Positions 7,853 to 17,983 are shown, counted from the first letter of the stretch. The stretch: 64,000 nt of DNA from Runella sp. SP2 (GCF_003711225.1 NZ_CP031030.1:2852001-2916000); one strand, 5' to 3'. Numbers and translations: made by a program. Notes: a model not told the origin generated them from the sequence alone.

Positions 7853-9679
7853 ATGCTACGTTCAACCCTACTTCTCGGAGTCTTATTCTTGCTATTTTGT
7901 AGTATAAAAGGACAAGCTCAAAAGGTTATTTTGGAGATGGACGAAAACTATCGCTTTACATTTAAAACGATTGAAAGTCCACAAGCTCGAAGTTCGGCAA
8001 CTTCCCCGATCACCATTACCAGTTCATTAGATAACATTTTTCCTGAGAGCAAAGTACACATTCAAATCCGCTTTGACCAGACCGTTAACTTAAACGAGTT
8101 GCGTTTTTTTTCATTACTTATTTTTAAAACTGATGAAATCAACGCTCGTTTTTCCAAATACATCATTTATACCAACAAAGCAATTAATGCTTCAACAAGA
8201 ACTTTATCAACCACCATTGGGGGTCTTAAACCCAATGAAACGTACAGTGTTAGGATACATTATAATACCCCCACTGTAGAATATAGTTGTTCTTCCGAAA
8301 CTTCTAAAACCGTCTATTTTACTACTGCCAGAGAACCTATTAATCGCCCGAAAAAATTACTGTTTATCATTGATAAAGACCTCGAAGGAGATTCGGATAT
8401 AAACCAAGCAATTTCCACCTATCAAAAAGACATATCTACCTATTATCCAATTACTTTTGAGAAAATTTACCTTGAAAATCAAAACCAAAAAAAGAATGAG
8501 TTGGTCAATAAAATCAGGCAAGATTACGAAAACGTTGACCAACCATTGCGTTACTTATTTTTCTTAGGTTCCAATGCAGCTACGAACATCCAGCGTCGAT
8601 TTTTGAATCCAGTAACCAATGAACCTGTCAACGTTTATTCTGATTTAAGCATTAATTTTTACACCCAAGTTTACAATCCTGAATACGTTTATAGTTCAGA
8701 AGAAAACCAGTTTATCTTACGAAACTATTCCTACTGTTCTTTCAATGGATTCCCAGCAAACGACATAGGAAATTCTACCTCACAATCAAGTTCTTACGAA
8801 ATAGCTTATGGCGCACTGCTACCCAATGGCCCTACGCCAAAAAAAGACTATATTCTAAACTATTTCTCCAAATTACACCGTTTTAAAATTGGACAAATTA
8901 CCTTCAACAAGTCTGTTCTCTTTGCTGATACGCAGTTAAACGACGGAGCTTCACCCGCTAGTTTGTCCCAGAGTATTACCCGTTGGCAATCAAATGACAC
9001 CATTCAAATTCCCCAAAAATACGGGTTTGAATACCACGGATTTGACCCCGTTTGGCACCAAGATTATCAGTCTAAACTTTCCAATAAATCCTACGAAATC
9101 GCCCTTTATATGGGGCATGGTGCCCCTACCTACCATTATTATGGTATTTCCAATCAAACAATTCGAGATTTACCCCAAATGAATACAATGCTTTTTGATT
9201 TTCATTCTTGTTCGGTGGGGGCCTTCAATACCTATGATTATGTAGCAGGCGCTTATCTGGAAAAAGGGAATACATTGTTTGTCAAAGCATTTACTCTTCC
9301 TATCTTTCTCGCTATCATTAACAATCGCTCGCCCCTGATTGACTACTTTCATGAAAAGTCGCTTTTTTGGGAAATAAGTACGCGGGCTTTTTTTGGCGAT
9401 GCTTATCTACACGGGTCTAATACTACCATGGTGCAAATTCAGCTAGGTGACCCCCTACTCCAACTCGACCCACCTTGTAGTAGTACTAACTTGACCCTTA
9501 CCACTAACACCAATACCCAAGTTTTTGCAGGGGCAAAAGAACACATCAATGCCCAAAATAAACTTTACCCGCCAGCAAAAGGCACTTATCAGGCGGGCAA
9601 GTCTATCACTTTAGAACATGGTTTTGAGACTAGAAAAGGCACAATTTTTGAAGCAAAAGTCCAAGGATGCCCGCAGTAA
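7853..9679 (+). CDS. Secreted gingipain-like (C25-type) cysteine peptidase candidate with C-terminal sorting-like domain
   Basis: The 608-residue protein has a signal peptide ending near GQAQ (residues 19-22). The N-terminal third looks like an Ig/FN3-type beta-domain. The central part resembles the caspase-fold C25 peptidases: a His in MGHGAP (His422) and a Cys in FHSCSVGAF (Cys453), 31 residues apart as in the gingipain dyad, then a GDPLLQLDP segment like the conserved GDP strand of that family. The last 60 residues form a small domain (AGKSITLEHGFE) ending GCPQ, shared with the M64 peptidase at 20897. I believe this corresponds to the domain named 3-coathanger stack / GCX-COOH, a suspected sorting or anchoring signal. 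Substrate and activity are unproven. It is a single-gene unit convergent with fbp. Confidence 0.7.
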   Translation: MLRSTLLLGVLFLLFCSIKGQAQKVILEMDENYRFTFKTIESPQARSSATSPITITSSLDNIFPESKVHIQIRFDQTVNLNELRFFSLLIFKTDEINARFSKYIIYTNKAINASTRTLSTTIGGLKPNETYSVRIHYNTPTVEYSCSSETSKTVYFTTAREPINRPKKLLFIIDKDLEGDSDINQAISTYQKDISTYYPITFEKIYLENQNQKKNELVNKIRQDYENVDQPLRYLFFLGSNAATNIQRRFLNPVTNEPVNVYSDLSINFYTQVYNPEYVYSSEENQFILRNYSYCSFNGFPANDIGNSTSQSSSYEIAYGALLPNGPTPKKDYILNYFSKLHRFKIGQITFNKSVLFADTQLNDGASPASLSQSITRWQSNDTIQIPQKYGFEYHGFDPVWHQDYQSKLSNKSYEIALYMGHGAPTYHYYGISNQTIRDLPQMNTMLFDFHSCSVGAFNTYDYVAGAYLEKGNTLFVKAFTLPIFLAIINNRSPLIDYFHEKSLFWEISTRAFFGDAYLHGSNTTMVQIQLGDPLLQLDPPCSSTNLTLTTNTNTQVFAGAKEHINAQNKLYPPAKGTYQAGKSITLEHGFETRKGTIFEAKVQGCPQ

Positions 9680-9687
9680 ATAGCCTT

Positions 9688-10689
9688 TTATTTTAACAAC
9701 CCCAGCAACTCTTTCACCATGGTTTCGGCACCGATGTACAACGGTACGCGCTGGTGAAGGGAATCGGGTTTGATGTCGAGAACGCGCTGTGAGCCGTCGG
9801 AGGCTTTGGCACCTGCTTGTTCGGCAATCATCGCTAAAGGATAACATTCGTACAAAAGGCGGAGTTTTCCGTTGGCATCTTTGTGCGTTGGTGGGTAGAG
9901 ATACACGCCACCTTTGAGCAAATTTCGGTGAAAATCAGCCACTAACGAACCAATGTAACGCGACGAATACCCACAATCTCGGCAGTGGTCGATGTAGGTT
10001 TTTATCGGTTCGGCGTACTGGTTAAGATTTCCTTCGTTGTACGAAAAAATCTTGCCGTCTTTGGGGCTTTTGATATTTTGATGAGATAAAATAAATTCCC
10101 CCAACGACGAGTCGTACGTAAAACCAGCAACGCCATTGCCCGTCGTATAGACCAAAATTGTGGAAGAACCGTACAAAATATATCCTGCTGCCACTTGTTC
10201 TTCGCCTCCCTGCATAAAATCCTCCAGTGCGGGCTGAGTACCTAGGGGAGTAATTCGCCGATAAATTGAGAAAATGGTGCCAATAGAGACGTTGACGTCG
10301 ATATTCGACGAGCCATCAAGCGGGTCCATCGCCACCACGTATTTAGCATGATTGTTGCCCGTGTAAATGATGTCATCGTCTTCTTCAGAAATAATGGCGC
10401 AAACTTCACCGCCATTGATGAGCGCACGGATAAAACGAATGTTGGCAACCACGTCGAGCTTCTGTTGGGCTTCTCCTTGGACGTTGTTCGTCCCGAAGCC
10501 ACCCGTAATGTCAATAAGTCCCGCACGATTGATTTCGCGGTTAATAATTTTTCCTGCCAAAGCAATGTCCCGAAGGAGTTGGGAAAGCTCTCCCGTAGCA
10601 AAAGCGAAGGAGTTTTGGTTGTGCATGATGTAACGGTCGAGCGTCACACCCACAGGCACGGCGAGGTGGTGGTCCATCTTGGTTTCCAT
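9688..10689 (-). CDS. fbp: Fructose-1,6-bisphosphatase class I
   Basis: The 333-residue protein hydrolyses fructose 1,6-bisphosphate to fructose 6-phosphate and phosphate, the committed cytoplasmic step of gluconeogenesis. Length and sequence fit class I FBPase throughout. The metal-binding motif [10 protein letters not shown] is at 122-131, preceded by the acidic SEEDDD segment at 101-106. The C-terminal half contains the substrate-binding region ([17 protein letters not shown]) and [18 protein letters not shown]. The gene is transcribed leftward, ends 8 bases from the convergent peptidase gene, and is divergent from a TonB receptor. I see nothing unusual. Confidence 0.97.
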   Translation of the reverse strand: METKMDHHLAVPVGVTLDRYIMHNQNSFAFATGELSQLLRDIALAGKIINREINRAGLIDITGGFGTNNVQGEAQQKLDVVANIRFIRALINGGEVCAIISEEDDDIIYTGNNHAKYVVAMDPLDGSSNIDVNVSIGTIFSIYRRITPLGTQPALEDFMQGGEEQVAAGYILYGSSTILVYTTGNGVAGFTYDSSLGEFILSHQNIKSPKDGKIFSYNEGNLNQYAEPIKTYIDHCRDCGYSSRYIGSLVADFHRNLLKGGVYLYPPTHKDANGKLRLLYECYPLAMIAEQAGAKASDGSQRVLDIKPDSLHQRVPLYIGAETMVKELLGLLK

Positions 10690-10919
10690 TCTAAACTGAT
10701 GTGTAAATTTTTGGTAAAATAGAGATTAACAAAGCTAACCCTGAACTTTGTAAAATACAATACTTTAAATACTTTTTAAATACATTTCTTTGTTTTTTTA
10801 TAAATCACTTCTGTATTAATCAAAAATTTTATTGAATCAAATTAGGGTAAGAAAAAACGCCTCCACCTCCTCCCCCATAAAGTGTGATAAGAAAAAAATG
10901 AGGATATTTTTTAAGAATT

Positions 10920-10953
10920 TTTGCCCATTCCTAACCGTTTGTCTCTAAGTTTG
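10920..10953 (+). promoter_or_regulatory. Bacteroidota-type promoter for the TonB receptor gene
   Basis: TTTG at 10920-10923 and TAAGTTTG at 10946-10953 are separated by 22 bases. This fits the Bacteroidota housekeeping sigma consensus TTTG ... TAnnTTTG. Transcription would start near 10960, about 20 bases before the ATG at 10982. The rest of the 292-base spacer from 10690 is AT-rich and should also contain the leftward fbp promoter, which I could not place. Confidence 0.6.
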
Positions 10954-10981
10954 CGGCAAACAATCCCACTAAAAACGAAAA

Positions 10982-13702
10982 ATGAAACAATTTTTTACCC
11001 CCGTTTTACTAAGTTTAAGTGTCATTAAATTTTCGTTTGCGCAAGTCCCCACTAAGAAAAAAAACCTCGAATTAGACACCCTCTATTTGAAAGAGGTGAT
11101 AGTCTCGGCCTCTCGCACCGCCGAGCCGCTCATGGAAACTCCCGTTTCGGTCGAACGCCTCACTGCCGCTCAACTCAAGCGTCTGCCTTCCACCGAATTT
11201 ATTTCTTCGCTCGCCCGCCTCAAAGGCATTGATGTAAGCCAATCGAGTTGGCTAATCACCAGTTTTAGTACCCGTGGTTTCAACAGTTCAAAAGCCGAAC
11301 GCGTCGTGCAGCTCGCCGACTACGTCGATGTAGCGTCCCCGACCGCCTCACTTTACTACGGAAACTGGGTAGGTGTTTCGGAACTGGACATGGAAAGTGT
11401 GGACGTAGTATTTGGTGCCAACTCCGCTTTGTATGGTTCCAATGCCTTCAACGGCGTACTGCTCATGCACTCCAAAGACCCGTTCAAATATCAAGGACTT
11501 TCGGCTTCGTTGCGAGGCGGGAATCGCAGCATGATTGACGGCCAACTCCGCTACGCAAAGGTTTTTGGTGACCGTTTTGCGTTTAAAATCAGTGCCAACT
11601 ACTTTGAAGCCGACGAATTTTTGGCTTCCAACAGCGCCGCCATCAAGCGCGTCACGTCGGGTGGATTGGCTGGCTCAGACCCTTTGAACAACGCCGAAGG
11701 AAGCAATACAGGCTGGAATGCCATCAACCGTTATGGAGAAGTCGGAAGCACCGTCACTTCGCCCGCGCTCACGGCTTTGAACAATAACCAGAGCTACCGC
11801 ATTTACACACGAGGCTATACCGAAGCCGAAATGGCCAACTGGCCCGAGTCGTCGGGAAATCCGTTCAAATTGTTCAATAACGGCAATTACAAAGCAGGAA
11901 ATTACCGCATCAACCCGTCGTTGCATTGGCAAATTACCCCCAAACTCCGCGCCGTTTATGAATACCGCTTGTCGGTGAGCAATGGTATCTTCCAAAGCAC
12001 CAGTCGTTACGCCCAACGCGGCATGAAGTACGACGTTCATCGGGTCGAACTTAAAACCGACAAATGGTTTTTGCGGGCTTATACCGTATTCGATTACGGT
12101 GGCAAAGCGTACGATTTGAGTTCGTTGGCCAGTGGCCTGATGAACGCCCCCATGGCCGCAGGCAACCAGCCCAACGGCTCGCGCTATCCTACTTTTGCCC
12201 AAAACTATTTTTCAGTTTGGAACCAAGTCTTTACCGCCGCGCGTAGCAATGGCCTAGCTGCGGGAACAGCCTTGAACGCCTTTGCCCCAAATTCGGCGGG
12301 AGGAACGCCAACTCCGTACGTTATTCCTCAATCAATTGCAGGACATCAAAGCATCGAAGCTGCACAAGCCTTGGCCACTCAGCTTGCCTCTGGCGTTCAA
12401 CTTCCCGTCAATAGTCCACTTTTTCAGCAACTTCGCGAGCAGATTGTCGCAGGAATTGGCTTAATTGATGTCAACGGCACCAAAACGGTGCGCGGAGCGG
12501 CGTTTGCCAATACGGCACGTTTTTGGGATATTAGCGGCCAACGCGAATGGAACATTGGTAAACTCAACGCCATCGCTGGGGCGTCGTACCGAACTCATTT
12601 GTTGCAATCAGCAGGAACGTTATTTTCTGATGGGCCTAGTTCGCCGATTACGGCCAATACCAACGAAGTTCAGTACCGCGACCGCATCGTGAACTGGGAC
12701 GGAGGCGCCTACGGTCAACTTCGGTATAGTCTTTGGAAAGACCGCTTGAAACTAGCCGCCGCAGGACGTTTTGACCAATTCCGCAATTTTGGTGGTCGTT
12801 TTTCACCGCGCCTCTCGGCTGTACTTTCGCTGGGAGACAACCGTCAACATAACTTTCGCGTCAACTATGCCCAAGCCTTTCGCCAACCTGCTCAGTTAGA
12901 CCAATTTATTTATCTCGATTTTGGGACATTATTGGTAGCAGGAAACGTTACCAACGGCTACCAAGGCTTGAATGCGGTATCGGCCTTGCCCAATGGACAA
13001 GCGAATCCTGATTTCTTGAAACCTGTCACAATTAAGAAAATTGCTCCCGAACAAATGAACACTTGGGAAATTGGCTATAAAGGTCAGATTGCCAAAGGTT
13101 TGTACGTGGATGCAAGTTATTATCGTTCGGTTTATAACAATTTTATCGGAACCCTGCGTTTTTATGGTCGCGAAGATGGACTGGCTCCAACGGGTGCACC
13201 GTTGCCCACTGCCACAGGAGATTTTGCCAAACCTACTACCGACCGTACCCGTGGACGTTTGATGCAGACTTGGGCCAACGCCGACAAAGAGGTACATACA
13301 CAAGGAGCCATCGTAAGTCTTGAGTATTTCTTCTCTAAAAAACTAAATTTCAATACCAACTACACTTGGTCAAACATCAACGAAAACGATGTCCCTGGCT
13401 TGATTCTAGGATTTAATACCCCTACTCACAAATTTAACGTAGGAATCCAAGGAGAACCTTTGAAAAACGTTTCGTACGCGTTTAACTACCGCCACACCAG
13501 CGGATACACCTACTTTATGCCCGTTGACGAAGGGTACATCCAAGCTTTTGGAACCTTGGACGGACAAGTGAGTTACCGTTTACCAAAAATTAAAAGTGCC
13601 CTTCGGCTCGGAGGCACCAATTTATTAAACGCCAACGCCGTACAAGTTTACGGAGCAGCGCCTATCGGCCGCATTGTTTATCTAGGCTGGGTGTTTGAGT
13701 AA
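10982..13702 (+). CDS. TonB-dependent outer-membrane receptor
   Basis: The 906-residue protein has a signal peptide ending near FSFAQ. A TonB-box-like region (LKEVIVSASRTAE, about 36-48) follows, then a plug domain (about 50-165) with STRGFNSSKAER and VVFGANSALYGSNAFNGVLLM, then a 22-strand-type barrel ending in an aromatic-rich strand (IGRIVYLGWVFE). It lacks the N-terminal carboxypeptidase-regulatory domain seen in the two other receptors of this window. Receptors of this kind import siderophores, vitamins or oligomers across the outer membrane using energy from TonB. No SusD-like partner or substrate-processing gene is adjacent, so the ligand cannot be inferred. It appears monocistronic, with its own promoter and a downstream terminator. 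Confidence 0.93.
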   Translation: MKQFFTPVLLSLSVIKFSFAQVPTKKKNLELDTLYLKEVIVSASRTAEPLMETPVSVERLTAAQLKRLPSTEFISSLARLKGIDVSQSSWLITSFSTRGFNSSKAERVVQLADYVDVASPTASLYYGNWVGVSELDMESVDVVFGANSALYGSNAFNGVLLMHSKDPFKYQGLSASLRGGNRSMIDGQLRYAKVFGDRFAFKISANYFEADEFLASNSAAIKRVTSGGLAGSDPLNNAEGSNTGWNAINRYGEVGSTVTSPALTALNNNQSYRIYTRGYTEAEMANWPESSGNPFKLFNNGNYKAGNYRINPSLHWQITPKLRAVYEYRLSVSNGIFQSTSRYAQRGMKYDVHRVELKTDKWFLRAYTVFDYGGKAYDLSSLASGLMNAPMAAGNQPNGSRYPTFAQNYFSVWNQVFTAARSNGLAAGTALNAFAPNSAGGTPTPYVIPQSIAGHQSIEAAQALATQLASGVQLPVNSPLFQQLREQIVAGIGLIDVNGTKTVRGAAFANTARFWDISGQREWNIGKLNAIAGASYRTHLLQSAGTLFSDGPSSPITANTNEVQYRDRIVNWDGGAYGQLRYSLWKDRLKLAAAGRFDQFRNFGGRFSPRLSAVLSLGDNRQHNFRVNYAQAFRQPAQLDQFIYLDFGTLLVAGNVTNGYQGLNAVSALPNGQANPDFLKPVTIKKIAPEQMNTWEIGYKGQIAKGLYVDASYYRSVYNNFIGTLRFYGREDGLAPTGAPLPTATGDFAKPTTDRTRGRLMQTWANADKEVHTQGAIVSLEYFFSKKLNFNTNYTWSNINENDVPGLILGFNTPTHKFNVGIQGEPLKNVSYAFNYRHTSGYTYFMPVDEGYIQAFGTLDGQVSYRLPKIKSALRLGGTNLLNANAVQVYGAAPIGRIVYLGWVFE

Positions 13703-13725
13703 ATTTTTCTAGCTTCTTGAAAGTC

Positions 13726-13768
13726 GAGCGAGTTTTACGATATTTATATCTTAGAACTCGCTCTTTTT
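13726..13768 (+). terminator. Intrinsic terminator after TonB receptor
   Basis: GAGCGAGTT at 13726-13734 pairs with AACTCGCTC at 13755-13763 and is followed by TTTTT. The loop is 20 bases. It ends the receptor transcript before the gene at 13792. Confidence 0.8.
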
Positions 13769-13791
13769 ATTCACACTAACCGCTGCCGTCT

Positions 13792-14547
13792 ATGGAATCA
13801 TACGTAGCCCGCTGGGCGTCCCAACACAGTCGTTTAGCTATTTTACTCATTGTTCTTTGTGAACTTACCAATGCCTGTATTGGAATCACGGCGGGCAGTG
13901 CTTTGTTGGCGGGGCTATTGCCTTTGCAACTGTTGGTGCTTATTGGGAGTGCTTTTGTGATTCGAACTTTAATTTTAAAGTTTCACAAAACTGAATTCCA
14001 GCACCTTCGTTCAAGTACTCGGTTTTTGTTCCAAAAGCGAATTTTTGTTAGCCTTTTTTGTCTCAATTTGTGGATTTATACCTTAGGTGGCGCTGTACTA
14101 GGAAGCATGGTGCAGTCACCCCAACCCACCTCCAGCCTCCACAGCAGTATGACAGTGGTAACGAGCGAGCAGTATCCCGATTTCTCTAAAAAAACATCTC
14201 CAAAAGAGGAAGAAAAAAAACCAAAATCATCGAATGAGGGGTTGATACGTTTGGGCTATATTTTGCTGTTTGTGGCGGGCGTGGCGCTCTCTTACATTGG
14301 TGCCCTATTAGCTTGTAACCTTGCTTGTGCGGGTATCGGTTGGGCGGCAGTAGCAGTCTTATTGTTGGGTTTAGGCATCATGGCGGGCGGTTTTTATTTC
14401 TTGGGTCGAGCCATTGATAAAAACATGAAACCCTTCAAAGAAATGACACCCGACGAACGAAAACGTGAAAAACGACGGTATTGGCGTACAGCGTTGGGAA
14501 CTGTTTTAGTGACCGCTTTTTTAATTTTACTTTCAGCGCTTTCTTAG
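13792..14547 (+). CDS. Unknown multi-pass membrane protein
   Basis: The 251-residue protein is not one I recognise. It has about five or six hydrophobic segments: roughly 15-35, 42-60, 82-108, 155-175 and 178-205, plus a final one at 232-250. Between the third and fourth lies a polar, Lys/Glu/Pro-rich stretch (about 115-152, with KEEEKKPKSS). A charged segment (MTPDERKREKRR) precedes the last helix. A Cys pair occurs in ALLACNLACAGIG. It is followed by two shorter membrane proteins with a similar helix-pair-plus-polar layout, so the three are probably one unit of unknown function. Confidence 0.7.
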   Translation: MESYVARWASQHSRLAILLIVLCELTNACIGITAGSALLAGLLPLQLLVLIGSAFVIRTLILKFHKTEFQHLRSSTRFLFQKRIFVSLFCLNLWIYTLGGAVLGSMVQSPQPTSSLHSSMTVVTSEQYPDFSKKTSPKEEEKKPKSSNEGLIRLGYILLFVAGVALSYIGALLACNLACAGIGWAAVAVLLLGLGIMAGGFYFLGRAIDKNMKPFKEMTPDERKREKRRYWRTALGTVLVTAFLILLSALS

Positions 14548-14584
14548 AGTTTTCATTGACTATCATGTGTTTTTTAGTATTGAT

Positions 14585-15022
14585 ATGAACTATTTGCGCT
14601 TTCTGCTACTGACCTTCCTTTTGCTCACGACATCTGAAGTACAATCGGCGAACTATGCCCCATCGGATAGTATATATTATTCCAAAAGAAGTGCAGATTC
14701 TACGATTGTGAAGGAAGCGAAAAATAGAAGAGAGGCAACCATTTTGGGCATTACTGGCGCTGCTATGGCCGTAACAGGTATTTTGTATGGTGGCATTCTG
14801 GTGGCTGTCCTTGGAGTAATATTGATTGTTGTGGCCATAATTAAAACGAAAAATAGGTCTAAAAATCAGCCTCAAAAAATACCACATTCAAGTTCTTCGG
14901 ATTCATCAAAAAAAGGAATTGCATCCACAGGACAAGCCATATTGCTTGTGCTTGCTGGAATTGGAATTGCCGCATTGGCTCTTAGAGGGCTGACATATCT
15001 AGTACTTTCTAATGGTTTCTAA
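14585..15022 (+). CDS. Small membrane protein with signal peptide, unknown
   Basis: The ATG at 14585 gives 145 residues and a clean signal peptide (FLLLTFLLLTTSEVQSANY). An in-frame GTG at 14567 would disrupt it, so it is less likely. The rest has two hydrophobic segments rich in Gly, Ala and Ile (about 48-80 and 112-135), separated by a Lys/Ser-rich stretch (KTKNRSKNQPQK). The next gene has the same layout, which suggests a tandem paralogue pair. Function unknown. Confidence 0.65.
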   Translation: MNYLRFLLLTFLLLTTSEVQSANYAPSDSIYYSKRSADSTIVKEAKNRREATILGITGAAMAVTGILYGGILVAVLGVILIVVAIIKTKNRSKNQPQKIPHSSSSDSSKKGIASTGQAILLVLAGIGIAALALRGLTYLVLSNGF

Positions 15023-15033
15023 TCTCTCCCAAA

Positions 15034-15486
15034 ATGAAACTTCTCATCTACCTCTATTTTGGCTTTTTTGTCTTGACCATTTCTGCCAAAGCAGCAAATA
15101 CACCTGTTGTTAATAAAGAAGCCACAATTGCGATATATCCCTCCGATTCGAGCAATAAAAAGAAACCTCAGAAAATAATAAAACTACAGGTTCTAAGTGC
15201 GGTTTCGTTTAGTTCTGCAATCATTGCTACCATTTTAGCCTTTTCGGGAGCGATGGTCGGCGTTATTGTTTTGGGAGTAGCTGCTATTTTAGCAGGGTAT
15301 TTCGGTGAAACTTTAGCTAGAAAAATCGCAACAGAACAACTTCAACCACCCGCCATAAGTCCATCAAAGAAAGTCAAAGCAAGATGGGCAACTTTAGGTA
15401 TGATCTTAGGGGCATTGGCCATTGCAGCTACACTTTGCATTGCTCTTTCTAATAGCTTTTTCGGCTTATTCAAATTAGGGGGATAA
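15034..15486 (+). CDS. Small membrane protein, paralogue-like of the preceding gene
   Basis: The 150-residue protein starts 11 bases after the previous stop. It has a signal peptide (FFVLTISAKAANT), a short acidic/polar segment with YPSDSSNKKK, a hydrophobic pair (about 50-90, rich in Ala, Val and Gly), a Lys-rich linker (ISPSKKVKARW) and a last hydrophobic segment near 120-147. Motif order and the YPSDS/APSDS similarity to the preceding protein point to a duplicated pair. I cannot assign a function. It lies 67 bases upstream of the TonB receptor at 15554. Confidence 0.65.
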   Translation: MKLLIYLYFGFFVLTISAKAANTPVVNKEATIAIYPSDSSNKKKPQKIIKLQVLSAVSFSSAIIATILAFSGAMVGVIVLGVAAILAGYFGETLARKIATEQLQPPAISPSKKVKARWATLGMILGALAIAATLCIALSNSFFGLFKLGG

Positions 15487-15553
15487 TGCCCATAATGCCA
15501 TATAATTTGGTTTATTTACCCAATTTTCTTCATTAGTTTTAAAATTCATTCCT

Positions 15554-17983
15554 ATGAAAAATACACTTCTATCCACCTTCTTTTTATTAGTTGCTCTTTC
15601 CACGTTTGCCCAACCTTCTCAAACCGTTCGCGGTAAAATTGTTGATAAAGAATCAAAATTTCCATTAATCGGTGTAGCCGCCCTTTTGGTCAATAATGCT
15701 ACGCAACCCGTAGGAACGGTGACGGACGTTGAAGGCAATTTTCGGCTTCCGAACGTCCCCGTAGGCCGACAAACTTTGCGCTTTACGTTGGTAGGTTACA
15801 AAGAAGTTTTGCTCAACAACATCGTCGTAGAAGCAGGCCGCGAAACGGTTTTGAACCTCGAAATGGAAGAATCTGTGACAGAACTCAATACGGTGGTCGT
15901 GAAAGTGAAGCGTAATGGCGAAGCGGCCAACGAAATGGCTACGGTCAGCGCGCGTCAATTTTCGGTAGAAGAAACGGGGCGGTACGCGGGAAGTCGCGGC
16001 GAACCCGCTCGGATGGCCTCCAACTTTGCGGGTGTACAAGGGGCGGATGACTCGCGCAATGACATTGTGATTCGAGGAAATTCGCCTTCGGGCGTGCTTT
16101 GGCGATTGGAAGGCATCAACATTCCGAACCCCAACCATTTTGCCATTTCGGGAACATCGGGCGGGCCAGTGGGAATTATCAACAACAAGTATTTAGCCAA
16201 TTCTGATTTTTTTACGGGCGCCTTTCCTGCCGAATTTGGCAACACAACGTCGGGTGTTTTTGACCTAAAACTACGCAACGGCAACGACGAAAAGCACCAA
16301 CTTTCGGCCCAATTTGGCTTTCTGGGCACAGAATTTTTAGCCGAAGGGCCGTTATCGAAAAAAAGCAAAGCTTCCTATTTAGTAACTGGCCGCTACGCCA
16401 ACCTCTGGTTATTCAAAAAAGCGGGCATCGACATCGGCACGGAAGCTACTCCAACCTACGCCGACGGCTTTGCGCGTTTTAATTTTCCACTAAAAAAAGG
16501 CGGAAACGTCGCTATTTGGGGCGTGGGCGGCGCAAGCACAATTGATATTTTGATTAGCGAGCAAGAAGCATCCGACCGTAATATTTTTGGGCAAAACGAC
16601 CGCGACCAATACTTTTCTACCAACATGGCCGTGGGCGGAATCACCTTAAATAAACCCCTTAATAAAAGTACATTTTTTAAAGCAACTGTAGCCGTTTCTG
16701 CCAACAGCCAAGACGCTAATCACGATTTTTTGTTTTTACGCAAAAATGCCCAAGGCGAGCCTCTCATCGAAAACAAACGATTTGTGATTGACTCACTTCG
16801 GCCATTATTAGATTACAAGTTTACCGAAAACAAATATTCATTGGCTACTTATTTGAACAAAAAATGGGGTGCAAAAAGTATATTAAAAGTAGGATTAACG
16901 GCTGACTTATACAGCTTTACGGCTTTTGACCAAGCCCGTTCTTTTAATGAAACTACCCAAAAATGGAACGCTTGGGTAACCCGTTGGAATACCAATAATG
17001 CCACGTATGTGTTACTACAGCCTTACGTTCAGTTCAAACATTACCTCACCGAAAACTTTTCGTTCAACGCGGGGCTAAGTAGCCTTTACAGTTCCATCAA
17101 TTCCAATAGTTATTCCCTTATCGAACCAAGAGTTGGGTTTGCTTTGGAACTTCCCCAACGCCAAAAACTCACGTTTGCCACAGGTTTACATAGTCAAGGG
17201 CTACCTTCTTACCTTTATTTTTACGACCAAAGTGGGGCAAATGCCAGTACGCGCTTCCCCGTCAAAAACGTAGGTTTCTCTAAAAGTTGGCATTTTGTGG
17301 CTGGGTATAGTAAGATGCTGGCGGATAATTTGCGCTTGCTAGTAGAAGCGTATTACCAAAATCTCTTCGATATTCCCGTTGAAAAAACCATTTCTTCGTA
17401 TTCCTTGGTCAACTCAGGAGCGGGTTTTTCTCGGTTATTCCCCAACCAACTTCAAAATGGTGGCATTGGGCGGAATTACGGAATAGAAATGACCTTGGAA
17501 AAGTTTTTCAACAACAGCTACTATTTTTTGGTAACGGCTTCACTCTTTGATGCCCAATACCAAGGCTCGGATAAGATTTGGAGAAATACCGATTTCAACG
17601 GAAAGTATGCCTTCAATGCGCTGTTTTCCAAGGAGTTTACATTCAACAAACGCAAGAGTCTTAACATCGGCGCGAAGTTTACAGCCACGGGAGGGCGCTG
17701 GTACGGCCCTGTGGATGCGACGCAATCGCGGTTTGCACAGGAAATTATTTATGCCGATGCCACGCGCAATTCACTGCAATTCAACCCCTACAAGCGCTTT
17801 GACTTAAAAACAGAATACAAAATCAATAAAAATCGCTTGACCCACACCATTGCAGTGGATATCGTAAATGTATTAGGCAGCCAAAATCAGCTGAGCCTCA
17901 GCTATATCCCGCAAGCGCCGTACTTTAAGCAAGAATACCAGCTTGGGTTTTTGCCTGTATTCTTTTATCGAATTGATTTTTAG
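15554..17983 (+). CDS. TonB-dependent receptor with carboxypeptidase-regulatory-like domain
   Basis: The 809-residue protein has a signal peptide ending near STFAQ (residues 15-19). A CarboxypepD_reg-like beta-domain follows (about 24-110; GKIVDKESKFPLIGVAALLV). The plug domain contains NDIVIRGNSPSGVLWRLEG and GNTTSGVFDLKLRNGND, and the barrel ends PVFFYRIDF. This layout is typical of Bacteroidota outer-membrane transporters that take up large or unusual ligands. It has no SusD partner. It converges on the anti-sigma gene at 18164, with a hairpin-repeat array between the two 3' ends. An ECF/anti-sigma pair next to a TonB receptor sometimes regulates it, but the convergent orientation does not show that here. 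Confidence 0.92.
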   Translation: MKNTLLSTFFLLVALSTFAQPSQTVRGKIVDKESKFPLIGVAALLVNNATQPVGTVTDVEGNFRLPNVPVGRQTLRFTLVGYKEVLLNNIVVEAGRETVLNLEMEESVTELNTVVVKVKRNGEAANEMATVSARQFSVEETGRYAGSRGEPARMASNFAGVQGADDSRNDIVIRGNSPSGVLWRLEGINIPNPNHFAISGTSGGPVGIINNKYLANSDFFTGAFPAEFGNTTSGVFDLKLRNGNDEKHQLSAQFGFLGTEFLAEGPLSKKSKASYLVTGRYANLWLFKKAGIDIGTEATPTYADGFARFNFPLKKGGNVAIWGVGGASTIDILISEQEASDRNIFGQNDRDQYFSTNMAVGGITLNKPLNKSTFFKATVAVSANSQDANHDFLFLRKNAQGEPLIENKRFVIDSLRPLLDYKFTENKYSLATYLNKKWGAKSILKVGLTADLYSFTAFDQARSFNETTQKWNAWVTRWNTNNATYVLLQPYVQFKHYLTENFSFNAGLSSLYSSINSNSYSLIEPRVGFALELPQRQKLTFATGLHSQGLPSYLYFYDQSGANASTRFPVKNVGFSKSWHFVAGYSKMLADNLRLLVEAYYQNLFDIPVEKTISSYSLVNSGAGFSRLFPNQLQNGGIGRNYGIEMTLEKFFNNSYYFLVTASLFDAQYQGSDKIWRNTDFNGKYAFNALFSKEFTFNKRKSLNIGAKFTATGGRWYGPVDATQSRFAQEIIYADATRNSLQFNPYKRFDLKTEYKINKNRLTHTIAVDIVNVLGSQNQLSLSYIPQAPYFKQEYQLGFLPVFFYRIDF

